64,000 nt of DNA from Rivibacter sp049446155 (lineage in GTDB: Bacteria; Pseudomonadota; Gammaproteobacteria; Burkholderiales; Burkholderiaceae_C): NCBI RefSeq assembly GCF_049446155.1, contig NZ_JBMSEE010000008.1, positions 186,001 through 250,000 of the forward strand. Reading direction: 5' to 3'. Each line of letters begins with the position of its first letter. Positions within the stretch are counted from its first letter, which is position 1. The translations under genes and the position numbers were made by a program. Under the pieces are notes generated by a model, which did not search any database, had not been told where the DNA came from, and saw nothing but the letters and a program-made list of their open reading frames with translations. Below, piece by piece: positions 42,696-50,413 of this stretch.

Positions 42696-43403
42696 ATGCG
42701 GAAGTTCAAAACCTCCAGGCGCAAGTGTATGGCGCAGCTCGCGGCCGGCGCTGGCGTGGGGTGGTGGCTGCTGGCCGCGCATCGGCAGGCCTGGGCGCTG
42801 TCGTTCAGCGATGCCGATGCCTCGGCCGGCGTGCGCGAGGCGCTGTCGCGCGGCGCCGAGTCGGCGGTTGCGCTGCTCGGCCGGCAGGACGGCTTTCTCG
42901 GCAACCCCAAGGTGCGCATCCCGCTGCCCAAGGGGCTGGACAGCGCGGCCAGGCTGCTCAAGAGCACCGGCCAGGGCGAACAGGTCGAGCAACTGGAGAC
43001 CGCGATGAACCGCGCCGCCGAAGCGGCGGTGCCCGAGGCCGGCCCGCTGCTGAGCCAGGCGGTCAAGCAGATGACGGTCACCGACGCGAGGAAGATCGTC
43101 ACCGGCGGCGACACGTCGGTGACGCAGTTCTTCGCGAGCAAGACGCGCGCGCCCCTGACCGAGCGCTTCCTGCCGATCGTCACGCGCGCGACGGAGAAGG
43201 TGTCGCTGGCCGCGAAGTACAACGCGGTGGCCGGCACCGCCTCGGGCTTCGGGTTGATCAAGAAGAAGGACGCGAACATCCAGCAGTACGTCACCGGCAA
43301 GTCGCTGGACGGCCTTTACTTCATGATCGGCGAGGAGGAACGCAAGATCCGCCGCGATCCGATCGGCACCGGCAGCGAGATCCTGAAGAAGGTGTTCGGC
43401 TGA
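42696..43403 (+). CDS. DUF4197 domain-containing exported protein
   Basis: A 235-aa protein of the DUF4197 family, function unknown. MRKFKTSRRKCMAQLAAGAGVGWWLLAAHRQAWA looks like a long, basic signal region. The mature part is helical and family-like: VREALSRGAESAVALLGRQDGFL, NPKVRIPLPKGLDSAARLLKS, FLPIVTRATEKVSLAAKYN and the C-terminal LDGLYFMIGEEERKIRRDPIGTGSEILKKVFG. AGAGGAG lies 7 nt before the ATG. Convergent with the degenerate kinase-like gene. Confidence 0.86.
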   Translation: MRKFKTSRRKCMAQLAAGAGVGWWLLAAHRQAWALSFSDADASAGVREALSRGAESAVALLGRQDGFLGNPKVRIPLPKGLDSAARLLKSTGQGEQVEQLETAMNRAAEAAVPEAGPLLSQAVKQMTVTDARKIVTGGDTSVTQFFASKTRAPLTERFLPIVTRATEKVSLAAKYNAVAGTASGFGLIKKKDANIQQYVTGKSLDGLYFMIGEEERKIRRDPIGTGSEILKKVFG

Positions 43404-43429
43404 CGACCGGGGGCGCCGTCGCCGGGGGC

Positions 43430-44641
43430 TCAGAAGCTCTTGCTGAGCTCGAACACCAGCGCCGACGGCAGCGTCTGCGCCAGGCCCTGCGGACCGACGC
43501 GCGCGTAGGTCTGGCCGTTGAAGCCGGAGATCTCGAAGGCGTTGCCTTCCTCGGCCAGTTCGATGAACGCGAAGCCGGGTGCCTCGGTGCGGATCTCGCC
43601 AGCGAGCTGGTCGAGGCGCTCGCAGCGCAACGCGGCCTCGAACACCACCGCATGCGGCAGCGCGTCGGCGCAGAAGTCGATCGCCTCGTCGACCGAGCCG
43701 ACGAAATCGATCAGCAGGCCCATGTCGGCGATCGCATTGCGCACCTGCATGCGCGTGTCGCGGCGCGCCGCGACCACCAGGATGTGGCTGCCGGCCAGTG
43801 GCTTGGAGTTGATGCTGGAGCCGAAGCCGTCCTCGAGTTCGATCGCGGTGACGCCGTCGATCGACTCGTTGACGGTGCGCGGGAACTCCAGCGTCGTGCG
43901 CACATGTTCGGCGTCCACTTCGCGATGCAGCACCAGGCCCATGGTCGCGGCGCTTTGCGCCAGCAGATGCCAGCTCAGCGAATCGAGTATCGGCGGCTCG
44001 GCGTCGTCGGCCTGGCGGTGGCGCGGCTCGTGGCCGAAGCTGCAGACGATGGTGCCGTGCACCGGAAACTTCATGACCTCGACGCGAAAGTCGATCGCCG
44101 AGCGGGCCGCCTCGATGGCCCAGTCGACCAGTGCGTTGATCAGCCCGAACAACAGCGCCGGATCGACCAGCACCTCGATCGCACGCGTGCTCTGCCGCAC
44201 ATGGATGCCGCGCGAGGCCACCTCTCGCGCACGCTGGGCCAGCACCGACTGCAGCGTGTGGGCGAGGTTCAGGCGCTCGTGCGACTGCCGCAGGCGCTTG
44301 GACGCATAGCGCGCGAGCTGCTGGCTGATCATGCCGGCGCGGCGCGCCCGCTCGATTTCGCTGCGCAGCGCGCGCAGGCCGGCGCGGTCGATGCGGCCGG
44401 TGGTGGTCAGATGGATGACGCGCTCCAGCGCGGCGGAAAGCGGGCCGGCGACCTCGCGCCCGATCTGGGCGGTCAGTTCGCGCCACGGCTCGGTGCGGTC
44501 CGGTTCAGCGGGGGCGAGCGGTAGCGCCGGGGGCAGCGCAGGGCGGGCAGTGACGTCCATCGGCACGGGATCTGCCGCGCTTCGGTGGTGCGCCCTGCGG
44601 TCTGGACGAGGGCGCTGAAAGGCGACGACCGGATGTTTCAT
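43430..44641 (-). CDS. Degenerate histidine-kinase/receiver-like protein
   Basis: A 403-aa cytoplasmic protein I read as a decayed hybrid sensor. A dimerisation-like helix carries REVAGPLSAAL (about residues 62-72), where kinases have HE-x-x-x-PL; Arg replaces the phosphorylated His. The region around LFGLINALVDWAIEAA resembles the ATPase N-box with Trp for the Mg-binding Asn. The C-terminal 120 residues follow a receiver domain (SHILVVAARRDTRMQVRNAI, then AVVFEAAL), with Ala-Ala for the acidic pair and Glu for the phospho-Asp. No membrane or input domain is visible. ATG 44641 is chosen; a TTG at 44692 or ATG at 44560 is possible. Confidence 0.6.
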   Translation of the reverse strand: MKHPVVAFQRPRPDRRAHHRSAADPVPMDVTARPALPPALPLAPAEPDRTEPWRELTAQIGREVAGPLSAALERVIHLTTTGRIDRAGLRALRSEIERARRAGMISQQLARYASKRLRQSHERLNLAHTLQSVLAQRAREVASRGIHVRQSTRAIEVLVDPALLFGLINALVDWAIEAARSAIDFRVEVMKFPVHGTIVCSFGHEPRHRQADDAEPPILDSLSWHLLAQSAATMGLVLHREVDAEHVRTTLEFPRTVNESIDGVTAIELEDGFGSSINSKPLAGSHILVVAARRDTRMQVRNAIADMGLLIDFVGSVDEAIDFCADALPHAVVFEAALRCERLDQLAGEIRTEAPGFAFIELAEEGNAFEISGFNGQTYARVGPQGLAQTLPSALVFELSKSF

Positions 44642-44725
44642 TTTGTAATCCGTGATGGTCGTCACGTCTTGAGCGCCGGTCAAGGCGTGCAAGCCCTTCG
44701 AGCCGGGGGCCGGCGGGCCCCGATG

Positions 44726-45991
44726 TCAGCTGGCGGGACCGAAAGCGCCCGCAGCCCGCGCTTCGGCGAAGCGCTCGGCGTCCCAGGCCAGCCAGTCGGC
44801 CAGGACCTCGGCGCCGTGCTGGTCGAGCAGCGGCGGCGCGCGGCGCGTGCGCGGCGGCGTGCGCGACAGCTTCATCGGGCTGGCGACCAGGCGCAGCTCG
44901 GGCGCCAGCGGATGGTTCTGCGTCTGGACCATCTCGCGTGCCGCCACCTGCGGATCCGCGAACACCTGGTCGAGCCGGTTGATCGGCCCGCACGGCACAC
45001 CGGCGGCCTCGAGCGCGGCGAGCCAGTCGTCGCGGCGGCGTTCGCGCATCCACTCGGCGAGCTGTGGCACCAACTCGTCGCGCCGGCGCACGCGCTCCGC
45101 GTTGGTGGCGTAGCGCGCGTCGCGCGCGACCTCCGGTCGGCCGGCGATCTCGCAGAACTTGGCGAACTGGCCGTCGTTGCCGACCGCCAGGATGATGTGG
45201 CCGTCGGCCGTCTCGAAGGTCTGGTAGGGCACGATGTTCTGGTGAGCATTGCCCGCGCGGCCCGGCACCTGGCCGCTGACCAGGTAGTTGGCGCCGAGGT
45301 TGGCCAGCATCGCGACCTGGGTGTCGAGCAGGGCCATGTCGATGTGCTGGCCCTCGCCGCTTGCGTCGCGGTGGCGCAGCGCCGCGAGGATCGCAACCGT
45401 CGAGTACAGGCCTGTGAAGAGGTCCGCGACGGCCACGCCGACTTTCTGCGGTCCGCCGCCGGGGCGGTCGTCGCGTTCGCCGGTGATGCTCATCAGCCCG
45501 CCCATGCCCTGGATGGCGTAGTCATAGCCGGCGCGCTCGCGGTAGGGGCCGGTCTGGCCGAAGCCCGTGATCGAGCAGTAGACCAGGCGCGGATTGGCGG
45601 CCGAGAGGCTCGCGAAGTCCAGGCCGTAGCGAGCCATGTCGCCGACCTTGTAGTTCTCGACCAGCACATCGGCCTGCGCGGCGAGCGCACGCACCACCGC
45701 TTGGCCGGCCGGATGCGCGAGATCGATCGCGACCGAGCGCTTGTTGCGGTTGGCGCCAAGGTAGTAGGCGCTTTCGGCGGTCTCCTGGCCGCTGGCGTCC
45801 TTCAGGAACGGTGGTCCCCAGCCGCGCGTGTCGTCGCCGCGGCCGGGCCGCTCGACCTTCACGACATCGGCGCCGAGATCGCCCAAGGTCTGCGTGCACC
45901 AGGGGCCGGCGAGCACGCGGGAGAGGTCGAGCACGCGCACGCCCTGCAAGGCGCCGGGCAGTTCGGGGTGGCGTTGGGAGGCGGCGGTCAT
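44726..45991 (-). CDS. CaiB/BaiF family (class III) CoA-transferase
   Basis: A 421-aa family III CoA-transferase, moving CoA between acyl groups (such as formyl/oxalyl, carnitine or aromatic acids). Motifs: LQGVRVLDLSRVLAGPWCTQTLGDLGADVVKVE near the N-terminus (in parts), GRGDDTRGWGPPF, NRNKRSVAIDL and the catalytic Asp in GYDYAIQGMGGLMSITG near residue 150. Substrate cannot be assigned; annotations such as succinyl-CoA:carboxylate transferase fit equally. Divergent from the small lipoprotein gene by 35 nt. Confidence 0.9.
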   Translation of the reverse strand: MTAASQRHPELPGALQGVRVLDLSRVLAGPWCTQTLGDLGADVVKVERPGRGDDTRGWGPPFLKDASGQETAESAYYLGANRNKRSVAIDLAHPAGQAVVRALAAQADVLVENYKVGDMARYGLDFASLSAANPRLVYCSITGFGQTGPYRERAGYDYAIQGMGGLMSITGERDDRPGGGPQKVGVAVADLFTGLYSTVAILAALRHRDASGEGQHIDMALLDTQVAMLANLGANYLVSGQVPGRAGNAHQNIVPYQTFETADGHIILAVGNDGQFAKFCEIAGRPEVARDARYATNAERVRRRDELVPQLAEWMRERRRDDWLAALEAAGVPCGPINRLDQVFADPQVAAREMVQTQNHPLAPELRLVASPMKLSRTPPRTRRAPPLLDQHGAEVLADWLAWDAERFAEARAAGAFGPAS

Positions 45992-45997
45992 GCAGCC

Positions 45998-46003
45998 ATT
46001 CTG
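45998..46003 (-). promoter_or_regulatory. -10-like CAGAAT, 6 nt before the CoA-transferase ATG
   Basis: GGCAGAAT-GGCTGC-ATG on the minus strand, without a Shine-Dalgarno sequence; one half of a divergent pair with the GATAAT at 46015. Confidence 0.35.
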
Positions 46004-46014
46004 CCGCCCGACTC

Positions 46015-46020
46015 GATAAT
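46015..46020 (+). promoter_or_regulatory. -10-like GATAAT, 6 nt before the lipoprotein ATG
   Basis: CTCGATAAT-TGCCGG-ATG, no Shine-Dalgarno sequence. The two divergent hexamers leave only 11 bp between them. Confidence 0.45.
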
Positions 46021-46026
46021 TGCCGG

Positions 46027-46563
46027 ATGTCGCACCGTCGGGCCCGTCGCCTTGCCGCGGCCCTGTGCGGGCCGCTGATGCTGTTCGGCGCCTGCTCTCC
46101 GGTGCACGACTGGCGCGAGGTGCGCGTTGCCGACGGCGTGCTCGTGGCCTTGTTCCCGTGCAAGCCGCAGCGCCTGACGCGCAGCGTCCCGCTGGCCGGG
46201 GCCCCGGTCGAGCTCGAGCTCGTCTCGTGCAGCGCCGGCGGCACGACATGGTCCATCGCCAGCGGCGATGTCGGCGATCCAGGGCGCGTCGGCGCGGCCT
46301 TGGCGGCGCTGCACGATGCACGCCTGGCGGCGCTGGGCGGGCGCGAGACCGATCGCTCGCCCTCGATGCCGGTCGGCGCGACGCCTCATGTGCAGTCGCT
46401 GCGCTTCACCGTCGAAGGCAAGCGATCCAGCGGCGAGGCGGTCAGGGAGGTTTCGCTCGTCTTCGCGCGCGGCAACCGCGTGTTTCACGCAGGCGCGCTG
46501 GGGGCGGAGCCGGCGCCCGAGGCGATCGAGACCTGGGTCGATGGTCTCAAGCTGACACCCTAG
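46027..46563 (+). CDS. Putative lipoprotein, unknown function
   Basis: A 178-aa product with signal MSHRRARRLAAALCGPLMLFGACSPVHDW; FGAC is a lipobox. The mature part contains DWREVRVADGVLVALFPCKPQRLTRSVPL, a pattern I associate with small conserved betaproteobacterial lipoproteins, then alternating beta-like segments and RGNRVFHAGALG. Two cysteines (FPCKPQ and LVSCSAGG) could pair in the periplasm. No enzyme motif is seen. Co-directional with the downstream EIIA gene, 50 nt away. Confidence 0.72.
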   Translation: MSHRRARRLAAALCGPLMLFGACSPVHDWREVRVADGVLVALFPCKPQRLTRSVPLAGAPVELELVSCSAGGTTWSIASGDVGDPGRVGAALAALHDARLAALGGRETDRSPSMPVGATPHVQSLRFTVEGKRSSGEAVREVSLVFARGNRVFHAGALGAEPAPEAIETWVDGLKLTP

Positions 46564-46599
46564 CGGGGGTCCGGCACGAAAGGACGAGGCCAGCCGGCC

Positions 46600-46605
46600 G
46601 ATAAT
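46600..46605 (+). promoter_or_regulatory. -10-like GATAAT upstream of the EIIA gene
   Basis: GCCGATAAT followed by 8 nt then ATG. Close to the leaderless spacing but 2 nt longer. Confidence 0.35.
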
Positions 46606-46613
46606 GCGGCGAC

Positions 46614-47084
46614 ATGGCCGGGCTCCTGATCATTGCTCATGCACCGCTTGCCTCCGCGTTGAAGGCTGCGGGCGGCCATGCCTTTCCGGAAGCGGCGCAA
46701 GCGGTCGAGGCGCTCGACGTCGACGCCCAGCTGCCGCTCGAGGAAGTCGAGGCGCAGGCGCGCATCCTCCTGCAGCGCGCCCTCGGCGCGCCGGGCCGGC
46801 CCGAGGCGCTGATCCTGACCGACGTGTTCGGTGCCACGCCGGCCAACGTGGCGCAGCGCCTGGCCGACGGGCAGAAGGTCAAGGTGGTCACCGGCGTCAA
46901 CGTGCCGATGCTCTGGCGCGCCCTCAACTATGCGCACGAGCCGCTCGACACGCTGGTTGCGCGCGCGGTGGCCGGCGCGATGCAAGGCGTCATGCAGGTG
47001 GCGACCGCCCGGCCGCAGAACCAGACCCAATCCGTCGGCCCGAAAACAGGCGATGATCTCAACGCGTATCACCATCAGCAATAA
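46614..47084 (+). CDS. PTS EIIA component, mannose/ManX type
   Basis: A 156-aa EIIA domain of the mannose family. MAGLLIIAHAPLASALKAA has the phospho-acceptor His9; LILTDVFGATPANVAQRL near residue 68 and VVTGVNVPMLWRAL near residue 90 complete the fold. No EIIB/EIIC sugar permease is encoded nearby, so the EI-HPr-EIIA chain probably regulates rather than transports, as in other Burkholderiales with incomplete PTS. The C-terminal tail after about residue 130 overlaps the ptsH start by 32 nt. Confidence 0.9.
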   Translation: MAGLLIIAHAPLASALKAAGGHAFPEAAQAVEALDVDAQLPLEEVEAQARILLQRALGAPGRPEALILTDVFGATPANVAQRLADGQKVKVVTGVNVPMLWRALNYAHEPLDTLVARAVAGAMQGVMQVATARPQNQTQSVGPKTGDDLNAYHHQQ

Positions 47085-47322
47085 GCTCGGCCTGCACGCG
47101 CGTGCCTCGGCCAAGCTCACCAAGCTCGCCGGCAGCTATCCGTGCGAGGTCCACCTCAGCCGCGGCACCCGCCGCGTGAATGCCAAGAGCATCATGGGCG
47201 TGATGATGCTGGCCGCCGGCATCGGTGTCGAAATCACCGTCGAGACCGACGGCGAGCGCGAGCAGGAGGCGATGGACGCGCTGCTCGCGCTGATCAACGA
47301 CAAGTTCGGCGAAGGCGAGTAG
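47053..47322 (+). CDS. ptsH: Phosphocarrier protein HPr
   Basis: HPr relays phosphate from EI to EIIA. The 89-aa protein has NKLGLHARASAKLTKLA with phospho-His15 at residue 15 of the ITISNKLGLHAR segment, and RRVNAKSIMGVMMLAAGIG around the Ser46-like regulatory position (Ser within AKSIMGVM). ATG 47053 lies inside the EIIA gene, 32 nt before its stop, in another frame. Separated from ptsI by an opposite-strand gene. Confidence 0.95.
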   Translation: MISTRITISNKLGLHARASAKLTKLAGSYPCEVHLSRGTRRVNAKSIMGVMMLAAGIGVEITVETDGEREQEAMDALLALINDKFGEGE

Positions 47323-47343
47323 CCGCGGGCGGAGCCTTGTCGC

Positions 47344-48186
47344 TCACGCTGCCGCGAGGAAGTGGCGGCGGTAGCGCTCGGGCAGATCGGCCACGCGCAT
47401 CAGCAGCGGCAGGTCGGCCGTGTTGAAGTCTGGGTCCCAGGCCGGCGCGCCGAGCAGCTTGGCGCCGCAGCGCAGATAGCCCTTGATCAGCGGCGGCGGC
47501 TCGACCTGCAGGTCGCGTCGCAGGTCGTCCACAGGTAGCGCCAGGCGAGGACGCACCTGCCATTCGATCGGCGCTAGATGCGTCTGGCGCAGCTGTTCCC
47601 ACAGGCTCGCGGCGACGTGGCCGCCGTCGCGCATGCTGACGCTGGCGCAGCCGACCATGGTTTCAAGGCCGTTGCGCTGCATGAACTCGGCAAGCGCGCC
47701 CCACAGGGCCAGGATCACACCGCCCTGGCGATGGTCGGCGTGCACGCACGAGCGACCCAGCTCCACCATCGTCGCCCGCAACGGGCGCAGGCGTGTCAGG
47801 TCGAACTCGGTCTCGCTGTACAGGCCGCCGACGCGGCGAGCCGCGGCCGGCGTCATGACGCGATACGTGCCGATCACCGGGCGGTTGCCTTCGTCGCCGT
47901 CGAGCACGCGCACCAGCAGGTGTTCGCAATAGGGATCGAAGACATCCACGTCCAGCCCCGGCGGCGTGCCGGCCGGCGGAGACAGGCGCGCGCCCATCTC
48001 CTCGGCGAAAACCTGGTATCTCAGCTGCTGCGCTTCGCGAACCTCGGCTTCATCACGCGCCCAAGCCACGACCAGCCGCGCGCCGGCCTCGGCGACGTCG
48101 GCGCGTCGAAGTGACCTCCGCTGCGCGCGCAGGTCGCGCACGCCGAGATCCTGGATCGGCAAGGTGGGCAGCGGGAGTTCCCTCAT
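47344..48186 (-). CDS. GNAT acyltransferase, OlsB-like (ornithine lipid synthesis)
   Basis: A 280-aa GNAT-fold acyltransferase resembling OlsB, which adds a 3-hydroxyacyl chain to ornithine as the first step of ornithine-lipid synthesis. Family features: LRYQVFAEEMGARL, VDVFDPYCEHLLVR, IGTYRVMTPAAARRVGGLYSETEFDL, and LGRSCVHADHRQGGVILALWGALAEFM with the CoA/ACP-binding loop, then GCASVSMRDGG. The C-terminal 60 residues (PPLIKGYLRCGAKLLG) are also typical. No olsA-like gene is adjacent. It is encoded against ptsH and ptsI. Confidence 0.8.
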   Translation of the reverse strand: MRELPLPTLPIQDLGVRDLRAQRRSLRRADVAEAGARLVVAWARDEAEVREAQQLRYQVFAEEMGARLSPPAGTPPGLDVDVFDPYCEHLLVRVLDGDEGNRPVIGTYRVMTPAAARRVGGLYSETEFDLTRLRPLRATMVELGRSCVHADHRQGGVILALWGALAEFMQRNGLETMVGCASVSMRDGGHVAASLWEQLRQTHLAPIEWQVRPRLALPVDDLRRDLQVEPPPLIKGYLRCGAKLLGAPAWDPDFNTADLPLLMRVADLPERYRRHFLAAA

Positions 48187-48331
48187 CGATGTGCTCCGTC
48201 AACGCGGTTGTCGTCGTTCGGGTCGCAACGATGAGACTTGGTGATGACGCCATGGTGTCTGCCGGATGAATCGGCCGTGACAGCGAGAGGACGCTGGGAC
48301 AACCCCGGCGCGAGCGTCGCGAAGGCGCTGC

Positions 48332-48337
48332 TAGGAT
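48332..48337 (+). promoter_or_regulatory. -10-like TAGGAT (or Shine-Dalgarno AGGA) before ptsI
   Basis: CTAGGAT-CGATTC-ATG. The AGGA could serve as ribosome site at 7-nt spacing, so leaderless transcription is only one reading. Confidence 0.3.
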
Positions 48338-48343
48338 CGATTC

Positions 48344-50071
48344 ATGAGCTTTCAGGTCTTCGGTCTGCCGGTATCTCGGGGCGTCGCGATCGGGCGTGCG
48401 GTGCTCGTGGCATCGAGCCGCGTCGACATCGCGCACTACTTCATCGACGAGAGCCGCATTGCCGAGGAAGTCGATCGCCTGCGTCGTGCCCGCAACACGG
48501 TGGCCGACGAGCTCTCGGCGCTCCAGCGCGACTTGCCGGCCGACGCGCCGCACGAACTGTCGGCTCTGCTCGACGTGCACTTGATGCTGCTGCACGACGA
48601 GACGCTCACCGGCGCGACTCGGCATTGGATCGAGGAGCGGCACTACAACGCCGAATGGGCGCTGTCGGCGCAGCTCGAGGTGCTGGCGCGGCAGTTCGAC
48701 GAGATGGAAGACGAGTACCTGCGCGAGCGCAAGGCCGATCTCGAGCAGGTCGTGGAGCGCCTGCTGCGCGCGCTCGCCCACGGCAACGGAGCGGCACCGC
48801 CCGTAGGGTCGCACGTGGGCGCGCGCGACTTCGCTGGCGAGGACCCGCTGGTTCTCATCGCCAACGACATCGCCCCGGCCGACATGCTTCAGTTCAAGCA
48901 AAGCGTGTTCACCGGCTTCGTGACCGACGTCGGCGGGCGCACTTCGCACACTGCGATCGTCGCCCGCAGTCTCGACATCCCGGCGGTGGTCGGCGCGCGC
49001 GAGGCGAGCCGCATCATTCGTCAGGACGACTGGGTCGTGATCGACGGCGATGCCGGCGTCGTGATCGTCGACCCGTCGCCGCTGCTGCTCGAGGAGTACC
49101 GCTTCAGGCAACGACAAAGCGAACTCGAGCGCGAGCGCTTGGCGCGTCTGCGCCACACGCCGGCCGTCACGCTCGATGGCGAGCGCATCGAGCTGCTCGC
49201 CAACATCGAGCTGCCCGGCGACACGTTGGCGGCCGTCGAGGCAGGCGCCGTCGGTGTTGGGCTGTTTCGCACCGAGTTCCTGTTCATGAACCGCGAAGGC
49301 GAGCTGCCCGGCGAAGATGAGCAGTTCGAGGCCTATGCCGACGTGATCAAGGGCATGCAAGGCCTGCCGGTCACGATCCGTACGGTCGACATCGGTGCCG
49401 ATAAGCCGCTGGACCGCATGTCGGTCGGCGAACTTCGGCACGAGCATGCGCTGAACCCCGCGCTCGGCCTGCGAGCGATCCGCTGGAGCTTGTCGGAGCC
49501 GAACATGTTTCGCCAGCAGCTGCGGGCGATCCTTCGCGCTGCAGCCCTAGGGCCGGTGAGGCTCCTGATCCCGATGCTGTGCCATCTCGGCGAGATCCGC
49601 TCGACGCTCGACGCCATCGCGCGCGCCAAGCAGCAGCTCGTCGATGCCGGGCGCGCCTTCGGCGACGTGGAGATCGGCGCCATGATCGAAGTGCCCGCCG
49701 CGGCATTGGTCATCGACATGTTCCTGGACCACTTCGACTTCGTGTCGATCGGCACCAACGACCTGATCCAGTACACCTTGGCCATTGATCGTGCCGACGA
49801 AGCGGTGTCGCATCTCTATGACCCTTGGCACCCGGCGGTGCAGACGCTCGTTGCCCGCACCATCGAACGTGCACGCGCCCGTGGCAAAGGCGTGAGCGTG
49901 TGCGGCGAGATGGCGGGAGACCCGACGTTCACGCAGACATTGCTGAGCATGGGGCTGCGCAGCTTCTCCATGCACCCGAACCAAATTGCCACGGTCAAGC
50001 AGCAAATCCTGAGGGCGGACACCCGCCGTTCGACCACAGGGCGGCCAGCAGCCGACGCGCAGCTTCATTGA
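48344..50071 (+). CDS. ptsI: Phosphoenolpyruvate-protein phosphotransferase (EI)
   Basis: EI takes phosphate from PEP and passes it to HPr. The 575-aa protein has the phospho-His motif GGRTSHTAIVARSL near residue 197, the PEP-binding barrel with GVGLFRTEFLFMNREG near residue 302, LRAIRWSLSEPNMFRQQLRAI near residue 375, and the catalytic Cys in GVSVCGEMAGDP near residue 515. Length is standard. No intrinsic terminator is seen before the rrn promoter region that follows. Confidence 0.96.
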   Translation: MSFQVFGLPVSRGVAIGRAVLVASSRVDIAHYFIDESRIAEEVDRLRRARNTVADELSALQRDLPADAPHELSALLDVHLMLLHDETLTGATRHWIEERHYNAEWALSAQLEVLARQFDEMEDEYLRERKADLEQVVERLLRALAHGNGAAPPVGSHVGARDFAGEDPLVLIANDIAPADMLQFKQSVFTGFVTDVGGRTSHTAIVARSLDIPAVVGAREASRIIRQDDWVVIDGDAGVVIVDPSPLLLEEYRFRQRQSELERERLARLRHTPAVTLDGERIELLANIELPGDTLAAVEAGAVGVGLFRTEFLFMNREGELPGEDEQFEAYADVIKGMQGLPVTIRTVDIGADKPLDRMSVGELRHEHALNPALGLRAIRWSLSEPNMFRQQLRAILRAAALGPVRLLIPMLCHLGEIRSTLDAIARAKQQLVDAGRAFGDVEIGAMIEVPAAALVIDMFLDHFDFVSIGTNDLIQYTLAIDRADEAVSHLYDPWHPAVQTLVARTIERARARGKGVSVCGEMAGDPTFTQTLLSMGLRSFSMHPNQIATVKQQILRADTRRSTTGRPAADAQLH

Positions 50072-50098
50072 GCTGTTCGGGCCGGGTGAGCGCGGCGC

Positions 50099-50128
50099 TT
50101 GCGTCGGCCCAAAAGATCCTGCTATACT
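50099..50128 (+). promoter_or_regulatory. Possible rrn P0 promoter (TTGCGT / TATACT)
   Basis: TTGCGT at 50099-50104 and TATACT at 50123-50128 with an 18-nt spacer, followed by TTTTTGTCTTCGCT. It is weaker than the two downstream promoters. Confidence 0.45.
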
Positions 50129-50194
50129 TTTTGTCTTCGCTGATTTCGCCGGGCCGCTTCGGCATCCAACGAAATTGACGAACGAGCCGAGTGC

Positions 50195-50224
50195 TTGACA
50201 AGGTTTTAAAAAACGCGTCATAAT
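50195..50224 (+). promoter_or_regulatory. rrn promoter P1 (TTGACA / CATAAT)
   Basis: Consensus -35 TTGACA at 50195-50200 and CATAAT at 50219-50224, spacer 18 nt. The A/T-rich spacer AGGTTTTAAAAAACGCG is nearly copied in P2. Confidence 0.85.
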
Positions 50225-50305
50225 CTCGGTCTTCGCTAAATGCAGAGCGCGACAGCAAAGCCTGAAACGCAAAGCGTAAAGCGAAGAAAGAAAGAAGTTG
50301 AGTGG

Positions 50306-50334
50306 TTGACAAGGTTTTTGAAACGCGTCATAAT
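50306..50334 (+). promoter_or_regulatory. rrn promoter P2 (TTGACA / CATAAT)
   Basis: TTGACA at 50306-50311 and CATAAT at 50329-50334, spacer 17 nt, followed by CTCACTTCTTCGCT. The core is a near-duplicate of P1. Confidence 0.88.
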
Positions 50335-50377
50335 CTCACTTCTTCGCTGATGACAGATCAGCGCCGCCGAAAGGCGA

Positions 50378-50390
50378 TGCTCTTTAAAAA
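50378..50390 (+). promoter_or_regulatory. boxA antitermination element in 16S leader
   Basis: TGCTCTTTAAAAA matches the rrn boxA consensus TGCTCTTTAACA at 10 of the first 11 positions. It lies just upstream of the 16S processing stem. Confidence 0.8.
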
Positions 50391-50392
50391 CA

Positions 50393-50413
50393 AACAGCCG
50401 ATAAGCGTGGGCG
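50393..50413 (+). other. 5' arm of the 16S rRNA processing stem
   Basis: This 21-nt leader segment pairs with 52081-52101 downstream of 16S with a single C-A mismatch; an extra A bulge allows a few more pairs upstream. It is the expected RNase III substrate. Confidence 0.8.

Noticed and set aside
42675..44486. Long minus-strand frame extending the TlpA-like gene to 772 codons
   Set aside because: The extension is antisense to the DUF4197 gene and overlaps the kinase-like gene in another frame; the lipoprotein signal at 42674 marks the real start.
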